Notes: a model not told the origin generated them from the letters alone. DNA of 17,629 nucleotides from JAAZBV01 sp964499695 (GCA_964499695.1 CAZCMD010000099.1:1-17629), one strand, 5' to 3'; numbered from the stretch's first letter, positions 1-6,999 are shown. Numbers and translations are program-made.

Positions 1-1337
1 GTCTGCGCTCCCGGGGCAGTTCGCCTCGCAATCGATTTGGAATCCCAATTAAAAAAACCTTCTGTACCTATCCTCGTTGGTGATTTTTATGAACAGGAAA
101 TAGAGGTATCCTATAACTACGGCATGCCTGGCATCAGAATTCAGTATATCCCCGGCCCGGTCTGGGGAAAAGACAATGCGCAGCTCAAGGCTAATGTTAT
201 TNNNNNNNNNNAGGGAATAATCCTATTACACAAAAACCGGTCATGAAGGAGATTGTAGATAAATTTACCTCACCTCTTACCGACAAGGAAAAGAACCCCG
301 GCGAATTGAAACATGATCCGCCGCCGGCCACCTACACAGGTACCTCTGCCGAGCTTCAGAAGCTTTTCCTTGAAAAAAGATATACCGATTTTATGCCTGT
401 CATACTCCCGACAAAGGAACTGGTTGATGAGATGCTGATGGGAACAAGCCACGATCCTGACGAAGTACTCGGAAAAATGAACCCCGGATCAGAAGCAGGC
501 GAGCTGTGGACATATACGGTTAAAACCGCGGCCATCAACGCTGTAATGGCCGGCGCCAAACCGGAATATTTCCCGGTCATCCTTGCGATAGGTTCAACCG
601 GCACACCAGCCGTAAATATTTCCGATAACGGGTTCGCAGCCGGGGCAGTAATCAACGGAAAAATCCGCGATGAAATAGGCCTCAATTATGATATCGGAGC
701 TGTAGGACCATTTGCTCATGCAAATACAACCATCGGCAGGGCCTGGAGTCTCCTTTCCATTAATGGCGGGAACTGCGGAAAAATTGGAACAACCTACACT
801 GGTACTGTCGGAAATCCAACGAATGCTATTAATATAATCATTGCTGAAAACGAAGAGCAGTCTCCATGGGAACCTTTTGCTGTCAGAAAGAGTAATTCAG
901 GAGGGGGATTTGCGAGGCCTGGAGCCCCGCCGCCCGCCAAGTATCAAAAAGGCGATAATGTTGTCACGCTTTTAATGGGCTGGGGTCTCCTTTCCGCGGT
1001 AAACTGGAAAGCCAATGACTGGACAGATCTTCCGAACTATGCTTTAGCTATCAAGAATATCTTCAATCAGCAGGGGACAATGTTCGGGACTTTTGCAGTC
1101 CTCGGCCCGGTTGTTGCCAATAATATCGCCAATGCCGGCTATGATACTGCGGACAAGCTCATCAAGTTTGTTACCGACACAGGAGCCGCACCTAAAGCCC
1201 CAGGACCCGGCGGACCGGGCGGCTTTGCTATGCCTGCAAGTTTCAATGTAATTGTTACTGGCTCGACCAACAACAACTACTGGATGATAGGCGGTATGAG
1301 ACCAGCAGCATCGGTCAAGATTGACGACTGGAGATAA
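1..1337 (+). CDS. UGSC-like family protein, 3' part, interrupted by assembly gap
   Basis: The first codons are already in frame (Val-Cys-Ala-Pro-Gly...), so the gene begins before the window. A run of N at 202-211 splits it. Before the gap the frame is that of base 1; after the gap it is that of base 243, and it stays open from base 213 (GNNPITQKPVMKEIV...), so the ATG at 243 is an internal Met and not the start. The protein ends at 1337 with TAA. The order of conserved pieces (a short alpha/beta piece with LAIDLE, then P-V-M-x-E-I-V, a VMAGAKPEYFPVI segment, an N-x-x-IGRAWSL segment, SPWEPF and a C-terminal ...VIVTGS) is what I recall of the UGSC-like family, which has Cys and selenocysteine members in deltaproteobacteria. 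The biochemical role is unknown to me. The family name comes from memory of its motifs, so treat it as probable. A Pro/Gly-rich stretch near 900-930 and another near 1190-1230 look like linkers. Confidence 0.65.
202..211. other. assembly gap (10 N)
   Basis: Ten N bases sit inside the first gene. The coding frame before and after differs by a value that ten bases cannot bridge, so the true missing length is not 10. The N run is probably a placeholder for a gap of unknown size. Confidence 0.95.
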
Positions 1338-1385
1338 TTTTTAAAAGCCTTTGAGTCTTAAAATCTGAAACATAAGGCTTTAATG

Positions 1386-1435
1386 AAAAAGCCGGTAAGT
1401 TAAAGGGGCTGTCCCTTGCTTACCGGCTTTTTTTT
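1386..1435 (+). terminator. intrinsic terminator after the UGSC-like gene
   Basis: AAAAAGCCGGTAAG pairs with CTTACCGGCTTTTT, and an inner AAGGG/CCCTT pair closes the loop. A run of eight T follows. The stem is symmetrical, so it can also serve the minus-strand gene that ends at 1483. Confidence 0.9.
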
Positions 1436-1482
1436 ATGACGGCTTAATAGAATTACCGGGGCATATTTCAAAGGTTTGAAGA

Positions 1483-2499
1483 CTATATATGGTTAAACAG
1501 AGGGTGGCGATAGGCCGCAAGATTAACGAGATAGCTCATCATATCCGGGTATGATATGCCGCAATAAGCCGCAGAGCAGGCCATGCTTGCGTCAATATCG
1601 AGATCGGGGTTGGGGTTAACATCAAGTATATAAAACAAACCATCCTGTTCACGCACATCCAGCCTGGCATAGTCCCTGCACCCTATTGCATGGTAGGCAT
1701 CAAGGCATATCTTTTCCAGATTGAACAGCTCGGCATTATTCAAGGGGGCGGGGATACGGCTTTCGATCTTATTATAGTGCGGGGAAAAAGGGTCGAATTT
1801 GGAATCATATGTGCAAAGACGGTCATGTATGTCGCTAAATGCTGAGAAATCCATTTCAACCACAGGCATCATCTGAACTTTTCCGTTCCCGCATAAAGGG
1901 ACATGAAACTCCCTTCCGTCTATAAAGACCTCAACTATTGCGGGCTGGTTGAAATTATCAAGGATATATTCAATACGGGATTCAAGCTCTTTCTGGTTCA
2001 TTACAACAGATCCCGGATCAAGGCTTATGCTGCAGTGTTCAAGGGAGGTCTTAACGATTGCAGGGAACAGATTCCAGTCATGTGCAGATGGATAATCATA
2101 TATCTTCCAGGCCGGGGTCGGTATATTGAAAGATTCAAGAATCTGTTTTACGCGGGTTTTATCTTCTGCCAGACTAAGGGCCTCTGGTCCTGATCCGGTA
2201 TAAATGAATCCCATGGATTCAATAATCCGGACGGCCTCATGTTCGCTATGGATCAGGCCGGGTATGCTTTCACACTGATTGAATACTATTTTTTCTGATG
2301 GGGAATAACGTGACAGGAGAGGTTCAAGTCTGCTTTCTGTTATCTCAATAACCTCTACAGGATGGCCTGCGGAATTCAGGGCGGAAGCCATTTGATTGTT
2401 GGTGGTCTTGGCGGATTCCCTGTCAGGCCCTTCCCATTCCGGATTCATATTGCATAATAACAGTACCGGCAGATCTTCCGGAGCATGGCTAACGAGCAT
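1483..2499 (-). CDS. ATP-grasp ligase, D-alanine--D-alanine ligase-like
   Basis: The 338-residue protein has the ATP-grasp layout of D-Ala-D-Ala ligases. An N-terminal alpha/beta domain is followed by GSGPEALSLAEDKTRVKQIL (the GSG and K of the family, near residue 100), PAIVKTS (the ATP-contacting Lys strand), an IVEVFIDGREFHVPL segment (the E-x-F-I-x-G-x-E/R-E motif), and near the C-terminus CRDYARLDVR and LDVNPNPDLD, which supply the metal-binding Asp/Asn. Such enzymes join a carboxylate to an amine at the cost of ATP. The NPNPD ending differs from the N-x-x-PG of true Ddl enzymes, so the substrate may be a peptide or another metabolite and not D-Ala. On the minus strand a purine-rich AGGGGTG lies about seven bases before the ATG and a TATAAT (plus-strand 2531-2536) lies further upstream. 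The gene stands alone. Confidence 0.8.
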   Translation of the reverse strand: MLVSHAPEDLPVLLLCNMNPEWEGPDRESAKTTNNQMASALNSAGHPVEVIEITESRLEPLLSRYSPSEKIVFNQCESIPGLIHSEHEAVRIIESMGFIYTGSGPEALSLAEDKTRVKQILESFNIPTPAWKIYDYPSAHDWNLFPAIVKTSLEHCSISLDPGSVVMNQKELESRIEYILDNFNQPAIVEVFIDGREFHVPLCGNGKVQMMPVVEMDFSAFSDIHDRLCTYDSKFDPFSPHYNKIESRIPAPLNNAELFNLEKICLDAYHAIGCRDYARLDVREQDGLFYILDVNPNPDLDIDASMACSAAYCGISYPDMMSYLVNLAAYRHPLFNHI

Positions 2500-2530
2500 T
2501 TACACCCCTGATTTATCAGTATCTTGAACT

Positions 2531-2536
2531 ATTATA
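2531..2536 (-). promoter_or_regulatory. candidate -10 box of the ATP-grasp gene
   Basis: Read on the minus strand this is a perfect TATAAT, about 30 bases before the ATG of the ligase gene. I see no good -35 hexamer at 16-18 bases, so the assignment is tentative. Confidence 0.4.
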
Positions 2537-2591
2537 AAATTAGTTTAGCCTCAAAAGGCGTGGCAGCGATCACAACCCTGTAACATTGAAC

Positions 2592-2624
2592 ATGAAAAAA
2601 CATATATTAGATATGTTTTTTCAT
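2592..2624. repeat. perfect 14-bp inverted repeat, AT-rich
   Basis: ATGAAAAAACATAT and ATATGTTTTTTCAT are exact reverse complements around a 5-base loop. It lies upstream of the likely ligase promoter and downstream of the remnant genes. It could be a weak bidirectional terminator or an operator; nothing decides between them. Confidence 0.6.
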
Positions 2625-2734
2625 ATCAAGTTATTTTCATAAAAACATGAAATTATTCTGCTTATAGTAATTGTACCGGAATGGAACAATGTTATTTTCA
2701 GTGTGATTCACAGTTGACGCGGGTTTAACTGATA

Positions 2735-2810
2735 ACCCATGATGATCTTAAATCAAATAGAGAAAGACCAGACAGGATTATAAAAATAAAGAGAAACATT
2801 TGCGGCTGAA
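2735..2810 (-). pseudogene. C-terminal remnant of a four-helix membrane protein
   Basis: The minus strand here translates as QPQMFLFIFIILSGLSL followed by FDLRSSWVIS. It matches the C-terminus of the intact membrane protein at 6351-6698 (AQPQVFISLFILVILLGLSL, then WDLRSS). Only about 28 residues survive. It lies directly downstream of the broken hemerythrin copy, so a hemerythrin and a copy of this membrane gene appear to have been neighbours once. Confidence 0.75.
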
Positions 2811-2827
2811 AAAGGGTTCTTTTATTG

Positions 2828-3115
2828 TTAGTTCCTTTGATTTTCTCCTGCATCCCTGACCACAGCCTTATATTTCTCATGGATCATCTCTCTGTCAAAC
2901 TCCCAGAATTCAGCAAGCATTGCCTGATCCTTTTTTTCTGAAAAGTAATTTCTGGAAGCGGGGAAGAAAACATCATCTTCCTTCTTGATGTGTTTTGGAT
3001 AAAACTCAGTAAGTGTCTTGAGGCGGGAGGTTAATTATGGATCAATTACCTCTGTTTGTGTAGCATACTCTAATGCGTGTTGAATAATCTTGGGCATTTT
3101 TTCAATCATCTGCCG
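2828..3115 (-). pseudogene. hemerythrin-like pseudogene with internal deletion
   Basis: The minus strand reads MIEKMPKIIQHALEYATQTE, then VIDP, then an in-frame TAA (3035-3037), and continues in the same frame with LKTLTEFYP through to a stop at 2828. The intact hemerythrin at 3727-4263 has about 80 more residues between IDP and LKT, including the His pairs and HGKEED that bind the metals. The 3' part (2859-3024) is almost identical to the intact gene while the 5' part is clearly diverged. The C-terminal tail (RDAGENQRN) differs from the intact one (KDAEIK). With the stop and the missing ligands it cannot make a working hemerythrin. Confidence 0.88.
2859..3024. repeat. near-identical direct repeat, copy 1 (copy 2 at 3749-3914)
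   Basis: About 166 bases match 3749-3914 at a constant offset of 890. I see differences only at 2873 (T versus C) and 3020 (G versus A). The repeat covers the C-terminal coding part of the hemerythrin and its broken copy. Confidence 0.92.
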
Positions 3116-3287
3116 AATATTTCAGGTTTTGGCAACTTGTGCTGTTTTGGATTGACGCATTCAATGATATATGAGAAAAATTTCTTTAAGCAAAAGCTGC
3201 CTGGACATTTTTTCAGTCGGGAGCCTTGTCTATGCACTGTAGGTGATTTTGAAACAATATTACAGGAATAGGAAGGAGGAAAATAAA

Positions 3288-3641
3288 ATGAAATTATGGG
3301 ACAGGATAAAAAGAGGAATGGATGCAGGTTTTGATGCCGCCTTGTCAGCAGTTCACACGATCACTGAAAAAGCAGGTGAAGGTATAGAAATTACTCGACT
3401 GCGACGAGAAAAGGCAAGGCTGGAAACACAGATTACTAGACTTTTAGCAGAACTAGGAAATGATGTTTATGAAAAAATATCTGCGCAAAGACTCGATGAT
3501 GTAACAGAAAAGCTACAGATAAAAGATCTTTTATTGGAAACTGCACGGAATGAAGCACGAATGGTAGAAATTGACCGTTTGCTTGCGACCGAGTTGAAAA
3601 ATAATGATGAAGCAGTTACTAATAAAGATAAGAAAAAGTAG
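3288..3641 (+). CDS. small coiled-coil protein of unknown function
   Basis: The ATG at 3288 has an excellent ribosome binding site (GGAAGGAGG, 8 bases ahead), so it is preferred to the more upstream in-frame ATG at 3243. The 117-residue product starts MKLWDRIKRGMDAGFDAA and then forms a long charged helix (ITRLRREKARLETQITRLL) typical of a coiled coil, with a lysine-rich end. There is no signal peptide or membrane segment. I do not recognise a family. It is the only intact plus-strand gene in the decayed segment 2500-6700 and runs convergently to the hemerythrin gene. Confidence 0.75.
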   Translation: MKLWDRIKRGMDAGFDAALSAVHTITEKAGEGIEITRLRREKARLETQITRLLAELGNDVYEKISAQRLDDVTEKLQIKDLLLETARNEARMVEIDRLLATELKNNDEAVTNKDKKK

Positions 3642-3666
3642 AGCAGAGCACTTTTTAATAATTAAA

Positions 3667-3708
3667 TAGTGTCCATCCAGAATGAAACAAATTTTTGGAT
3701 GGACACTA
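3667..3708. repeat. 12-bp inverted repeat (TAGTGTCCATCC) between convergent genes
   Basis: TAGTGTCCATCC (3667-3678) and GGATGGACACTA (3697-3708) are exact reverse complements around 18 bases. Placed between two convergent stop codons it may act as a bidirectional terminator, although no T-run follows. The same 12-mer recurs at 6729-6740, so it may instead be a pair of element ends. Confidence 0.65.
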
Positions 3709-3726
3709 GATCAATATTAGAGATGT

Positions 3727-4263
3727 TCATTTTATCTCGGCATCTTTTACCACAGCCTTATACTTCTCATGGATCATCTCTCTGTCAAACTCCCAGAATT
3801 CAGCAAGCATTGCCTGATCCTTTTTTTCTGAAAAGTAATTTCTGGAAGCGGGGAAGAAAACATCATCTTCCTTCTTGATGTGTTTTGGATAAAACTCAGT
3901 AAGTGTCTTAAGGCATGCTGTAATTTGGGTAAGCGCTGTTTTATCACCACTCCTGTATCGCGTGTTTGCTTCTACAAGGGCCTTTGTAGTGTTACGACCC
4001 AAAATGTGGTCGACTATCAGTTCATCCATCAATTGCCTGTCTTTGTCGGTAAGGGGCTTCTTACGAAGCTCTTTGAACAGAATATCTTCTTCCTTTCCGT
4101 GGTGGGTGCGGTCTGCATAAACATGAATAAAATCAACCGCAGTATCCACAAAGAAGGGATCAATCTCCTGTGTTTGCGCAGCATGCTCCAGTGTGCGTTG
4201 AATAGCCTTGAGCATTTTTTCAATAAGCCTGTGTTCTATCATGAGTGGACCTCTTGCCTGCAT
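3727..4263 (-). CDS. hemerythrin-like HHE-domain protein
   Basis: This 178-residue cytoplasmic protein has the four-helix hemerythrin pattern of metal ligands: H11 in MIEHRLIEKML, H47 in FIHVYAD, H54/H55 with E58/E59 in HHGKEED, H86 in VDHILGRN, and H128 with E132/D133 in YPKHIKKEDD. Proteins of this kind hold a di-iron site and bind O2 or NO. In anaerobes they are proposed to sense or buffer oxygen, which would suit the peroxiredoxin and iron genes further right. The start has AAGGAG seven bases ahead. A deleted paralogue lies at 2828-3115 and a small scrap at 5085-5147. It is the only intact copy of the three. Confidence 0.92.
   Translation of the reverse strand: MQARGPLMIEHRLIEKMLKAIQRTLEHAAQTQEIDPFFVDTAVDFIHVYADRTHHGKEEDILFKELRKKPLTDKDRQLMDELIVDHILGRNTTKALVEANTRYRSGDKTALTQITACLKTLTEFYPKHIKKEDDVFFPASRNYFSEKKDQAMLAEFWEFDREMIHEKYKAVVKDAEIK
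3749..3914. repeat. near-identical direct repeat, copy 2 (copy 1 at 2859-3024)
   Basis: This block lies inside the intact hemerythrin gene. Outside it the two copies differ strongly, including the last coding bases, so the identity stops sharply at both ends. Confidence 0.92.
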
Positions 4264-4326
4264 ATTTCATCTCCTTTATTTTTACAAAAAAGCTGCTTTT
4301 TATTAAACCATAGCCATGAAGATGGA

Positions 4327-4340
4327 GATTTTCGAAAATC
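4327..4340. repeat. 14-bp perfect palindrome GATTTTCGAAAATC
   Basis: An exact self-complementary 14-mer lies between the AbiEii remnant and the hemerythrin start. It may be an operator of the hemerythrin gene, about 64 bases upstream of its ATG. There is no second copy to support this. Confidence 0.35.
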
Positions 4341-4374
4341 GGTTTATTTTGCTTGCGTCTAACAACCTATGATT

Positions 4375-4680
4375 TTAGCAACTGATATTTTTTACCCAAT
4401 CTTCAAAAGCAGCCTTCATTTTTACCCAGTCAAATGGTGCAAGCATTGTTAATTCAGGTTCCGTTTCCGCATCCCTGAAATAGACCAGGCTCCTTATTAC
4501 ATGGCCGATATCCCTGTTTTTATATTTTTTGATGTAAAGCTCCAGATACGATTTAAGAGCAAGGGCTGTGCCTCCCGCAAGATAGAAGTCCGAATTCATG
4601 AATGCTTTTGATAATGCATGAAGCAGGTTAACCTGGGCATCATTTAAGATCTCAGTATGAATATCGATTATTCCAGACAT
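4375..4680 (-). pseudogene. AbiEii/AbiGii-type nucleotidyltransferase toxin, catalytic core deleted
   Basis: The ORF of 101 residues begins IDIHTEILNDAQVNLLHAL...FYLAGGTALAL, the usual N-terminus of AbiEii-like nucleotidyltransferases. In the family the next residues are a GHR-S-x-D-x-D-x-F stretch holding the catalytic acidic pair. Here the text jumps directly to YIKKYKNRDIGHVIRSLVYF, then DAETEP...FDWVKMKAAFEDWV, which is the usual C-terminus. Roughly half of the usual 200-plus residues are missing but the frame is kept. Without the acidic residues no nucleotide transfer is expected. It overlaps the upstream gene by 29 bases, the usual arrangement of such pairs. Confidence 0.75.
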
Positions 4681-4990
4681 GGTTAGACTCGCTTTTTTGG
4701 TTGATTATCTGTTCTCTTTCCTCTGATGATATCCCCATCATTAACAGCCAGTAATTAAGTTCCCGAAGAGGAAGTGTCTGTATCCCTCTTTTATTGAGAA
4801 AGGATAAAATCTGCTCTTTTGAATATGTTTTGAGGAGCCATTTCATAGAATTCCACGACCCCATCTCAGCAACTCGACCTATTATGAGATCTTTATGGGT
4901 TTTAATATCGATAGATTCAGGGACATACTCCCAGAATAGATTATAGATTTGGCTTGGAATTGGTTTTTTATTTTCAGTTGATATCTTCAT
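4652..4990 (-). CDS. small protein paired with AbiEii-type gene, possible antitoxin partner
   Basis: The 112-residue protein contains IPSQIYNLFWEYVPESIDI, HKDLIIGRVAEMGSWNSMKW and RGIQTLPLRELNYWLLMMG. This looks like the short DUF6922-type protein that commonly sits just upstream of an AbiEii-like nucleotidyltransferase; the family label is from memory. It is all-helical, soluble and possibly DNA-binding. The ribosome binding site is poor. Its 3' end overlaps the toxin start, implying coupled translation. Since the toxin has lost its core, this partner may now be an orphan. Confidence 0.65.
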   Translation of the reverse strand: MKISTENKKPIPSQIYNLFWEYVPESIDIKTHKDLIIGRVAEMGSWNSMKWLLKTYSKEQILSFLNKRGIQTLPLRELNYWLLMMGISSEEREQIINQKSESNHVWNNRYSY

Positions 4991-5084
4991 AATGCTTCTA
5001 TGTTAAGGGTGATTTTAAAAAGAAAACCCTTTAATTTCAGAGTTACCAGATCATATGAAAATAAACAGTTTTAATCAAGTTAAT

Positions 5085-5147
5085 CAAATATTGCAGGGCC
5101 TTTGTCATGTCACGGCCAATATATGGTCAGCTATCAGGTTATCCATC
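5085..5147 (-). pseudogene. hemerythrin gene fragment with frameshift
   Basis: The minus strand reads MDNLIADHIL and then, after one missing base, GRDMTKALQ. The intact hemerythrin has MDELIVDHILGRNTTKAL at residues 79-96, and the plus-strand bases align over about 60 positions with 3970-4030. It is the third hemerythrin-derived piece in the window. It falls within the part missing from the 2828-3115 copy. Confidence 0.75.
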
Positions 5148-5174
5148 TTATCTTATTCAGCCATGGTTAGATTT

Positions 5175-5756
5175 TCAATACTTAATTGGAACGATTTCTT
5201 TCTTGCTGTCGTAATTAACTCCGGACAAATACTGTATTTCCAGATCGCCAGACTCAAGAAAATGTGCCTCTTCGATCGCACTAACCGGTGCAGCGACTGG
5301 GCTGAATTCTGGACTTATTATCACTAATGGTTTAGTAGGTGCAAATATGCGCAAGACCTTTACTACTGCCTTTTTATTCTCAATTGTCACGATGGCTACA
5401 ACCTGTCTTGATGGCTCGACGGCTATTACCTCTGAAAAAAAAGTCGACACCCCTGCAACAGCATTAAAAAAGATAGTCGCGCTACAAGGTGAACCACAGG
5501 TTAATGTCACTTCTAACAGTTAAGGTGTTATCCACTCTGTCGATGGTTCTCGTGGAAATGGCTTCTCAACAATCCATTGACTCTTGGTCGTTGTCTTGTT
5601 TTCCACACGCACAGTACATTCATCCTTTTCGCAGGATGTTATTGCCCTCCACGTCCCATCTTGTGAGGGTGTGATTGTCTGCTCTGCCAACACTATTGTA
5701 TTAATCAGAACTCCTGCCATAAATAGAATCAATATAAGCATGTATGACTTTTTCAT
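5175..5756 (-). pseudogene. secreted protein of unknown function, split by one in-frame stop
   Basis: Starting at the ATG at 5756 (GGAG nine bases ahead) the protein has a clear signal peptide, MKKSYMLILILFMAGVLINT ending IVLA before EQTITPSQDG. After EWITP comes a TAA at 5520-5522. The same frame continues without any other stop through LLEVTLTCGSPCSATIFFNA and on to SKKEIVPIKY at 5175. One C-to-T change (CAA to TAA) would explain the break, giving an original protein of about 193 residues. The second half could start at a GTG (5510) but that lacks a ribosome binding site. I recognise no family. The gene starts 19 bases after the truncated toxin and is probably co-transcribed with it. Confidence 0.7.
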
Positions 5757-5775
5757 TAGTTTACTCCAAAAGGCA

Positions 5776-5928
5776 TTAATACAGGTCTGGTTTCTCAACT
5801 ATTTTTTCAATTACATTTTCTACTTCAGTATAGAATGCAGATGCAAGTGAGGGGCTTTTTTCATAATAATAAATTGCTGCATCTTTAAATTCGGAATGCG
5901 CCTCTGGATGAAATGAGAAGCTGTTCAT
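5776..5928 (-). pseudogene. ParE/RelE-family toxin, truncated to 50 residues
   Basis: The ATG overlaps the stop of the antitoxin gene (ATGA), the normal coupling for these pairs. The sequence FSFHPEAHSEFKDAAIYYYE, then SPSLASAFYTEVENVIEKIV and EKPDLY is typical of the N-terminal half of ParE/RelE toxins. A TAA then ends it, whereas family members run to about 95-100 residues and need the C-terminal strands with the Arg-x-x-x-FPY-x-I-x-Y segment. No continuation is visible in any frame before the next gene at 5756. It is therefore probably inactive. Confidence 0.75.
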
Positions 5929-6149
5929 TTGTTTATAAGTTTCCGAACATCTTCCATTACTTCATTTCCGGGTACTGGTTTAACCTGGTTATTCCGCACT
6001 TCATCACGACGCTTTTTAACCTCAGTTAGCCAGATTTTATTGATCGACTCATGGTCGAGGCTCTCAACAAGTTTTTCGGCCAGCAAAGCCCTGGATTCAC
6101 CCGAAAGCGCCATCGCCTTTATTGCCAATTCATCAACAGAAATAGTCAT
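5925..6149 (-). CDS. addiction-module antitoxin (Unstab_antitox / PF09720-like)
   Basis: The 74-residue protein MTISVDELAIKAMALSGESR, then ALLAEKLVESLDHES...WLTEVKKRRDEVRN...VPGNEVMEDVRKLI matches the short family of putative addiction-module components: Leu-Ser-x-x-x-R-x-x-Leu-Ala, Ser-Leu-Asp, W-x-x-E-x-x-x-R. The ATG at 6149 is chosen because GGAGG lies nine bases ahead; the TTG at 6155 is only three bases from it. The partner toxin follows with an ATGA overlap but is truncated, so this antitoxin is probably an orphan that may still repress its own promoter. Confidence 0.85.
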   Translation of the reverse strand: MTISVDELAIKAMALSGESRALLAEKLVESLDHESINKIWLTEVKKRRDEVRNNQVKPVPGNEVMEDVRKLINK

Positions 6150-6350
6150 TATCAATTACCTCCAATTTCATGTGCAATATTTTACATAAAACCTTTTTTT
6201 TATTCAAGATAATCAATAGAGGTGCCAATGCATGTAATAATTCAAAATCTTTTTGCTGGTTTACTCTTAATAATAATTACACAGAAAAAGAACAGCGCTG
6301 TTTGCAGTGCCCTTTTTATGAAATACCTGTAATTCATAGTAGGCATGGGG

Positions 6351-6698
6351 TTACCTGACCGCACTTGATGATCTTAAATCCCATAGAGAAAGACCAAGCA
6401 GGATCACTAAAATAAAGAGGCTTATAAACACCTGTGGCTGAGCCATCTTTAATAAAATAAAAATGCAAAAAATTAAGGCAAGAGCGTTGCTTATGGAACA
6501 CAGTACCCTGATCAGCATCCCGGTTGTTTGCAGTCTGAAAATATTTATCAGTCCGAGAAATACAAAGGCCAGCCCGGTTCCAGCAAACCACAGGGCATTC
6601 AGATCAAATGTTCTATAAAAGACCGCGGTAAATGATGTATGACAGATGCCTAAAACAATCAGTAAAACAGTAAAGGTGTAATCAATTTTAATTTTCAT
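6351..6698 (-). CDS. small four-helix membrane protein, unknown function
   Basis: The 115-residue protein has four hydrophobic segments, near residues 6-26, 35-55, 60-82 and 88-106, and ends in DLRSSSAVR. The start has GGAG seven bases ahead. I do not recognise the family. A remnant of its C-terminus lies at 2735-2810, next to the broken hemerythrin copy, which hints that this gene and hemerythrin were once a pair that was duplicated. Confidence 0.7.
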   Translation of the reverse strand: MKIKIDYTFTVLLIVLGICHTSFTAVFYRTFDLNALWFAGTGLAFVFLGLINIFRLQTTGMLIRVLCSISNALALIFCIFILLKMAQPQVFISLFILVILLGLSLWDLRSSSAVR

Positions 6699-6728
6699 AA
6701 TGCTTCTCCATTGGTGTGAGTGGTGAAT

Positions 6729-6740
6729 TAGTGTCCATCC
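6729..6740. repeat. third copy of TAGTGTCCATCC
   Basis: It is identical to the 12-mer arms at 3667-3678 and 3697-3708. Here it is unpaired. With the copies at 3667-3708 it brackets most of the decayed segment. Confidence 0.5.
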
Positions 6741-6763
6741 TGAAAGAGGTTATTCCTTGATAG

Positions 6764-6839
6764 AGCTTTAAGCCTTCAGCTGTCAGTCAGGTTTTTGTAT
6801 TATATATCTTTAGCTGAAAGCTGAAAGCTGATGGCTGAT
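6764..6839. repeat. heptad tandem repeat and inverted partner
   Basis: At 6812-6839 four 7-mers follow one another: AGCTGAA, AGCTGAA, AGCTGAT, GGCTGAT. The bases at 6764-6790 are roughly their reverse complement (about 17 of 22 aligned), so the two halves could fold into a hairpin with an AT-rich loop. The rest of 6841-7150 is AT-rich and I see no gene in it. Confidence 0.6.
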
Positions 6840-6999
6840 CGCTTTCATATAAAACATCAATTTTTCGATATACACGAATTAGCTGGCTATCGGATTGACA
6901 TAATATATACCTCTACTTTAAGAATACACTAGAGGTGGAAAAAGGCTTCTTTTTTTAAATATTTCCTTTTGGATATAATGGGACATTGTTATTGTATCA

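Noticed and set aside
356..685. Minus-strand ORF of 109 codons
   Set aside because: It lies antisense within the UGSC-like gene, has no ribosome binding site, and its composition mirrors the real frame.
3880..4362. Plus-strand ORF of 160 codons
   Set aside because: Antisense to the hemerythrin gene, which has clear metal-ligand motifs and a ribosome binding site.
4979..4999. Shared AGAAGCATTATGAA before the genes starting at 4990 and 6698
   Set aside because: A 14-base match at two start regions is short and AT-rich, and the flanks do not align.
5055..5327. Plus-strand ORF of 90 codons
   Set aside because: It overlaps the hemerythrin scrap and the split secreted gene on the other strand; no ribosome binding site and no recognisable motif.
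5520..5522. Recoding of the TAA stop as an amino acid
   Set aside because: TAA is not a selenocysteine codon and no recoding structure is evident; a nonsense mutation is simpler.
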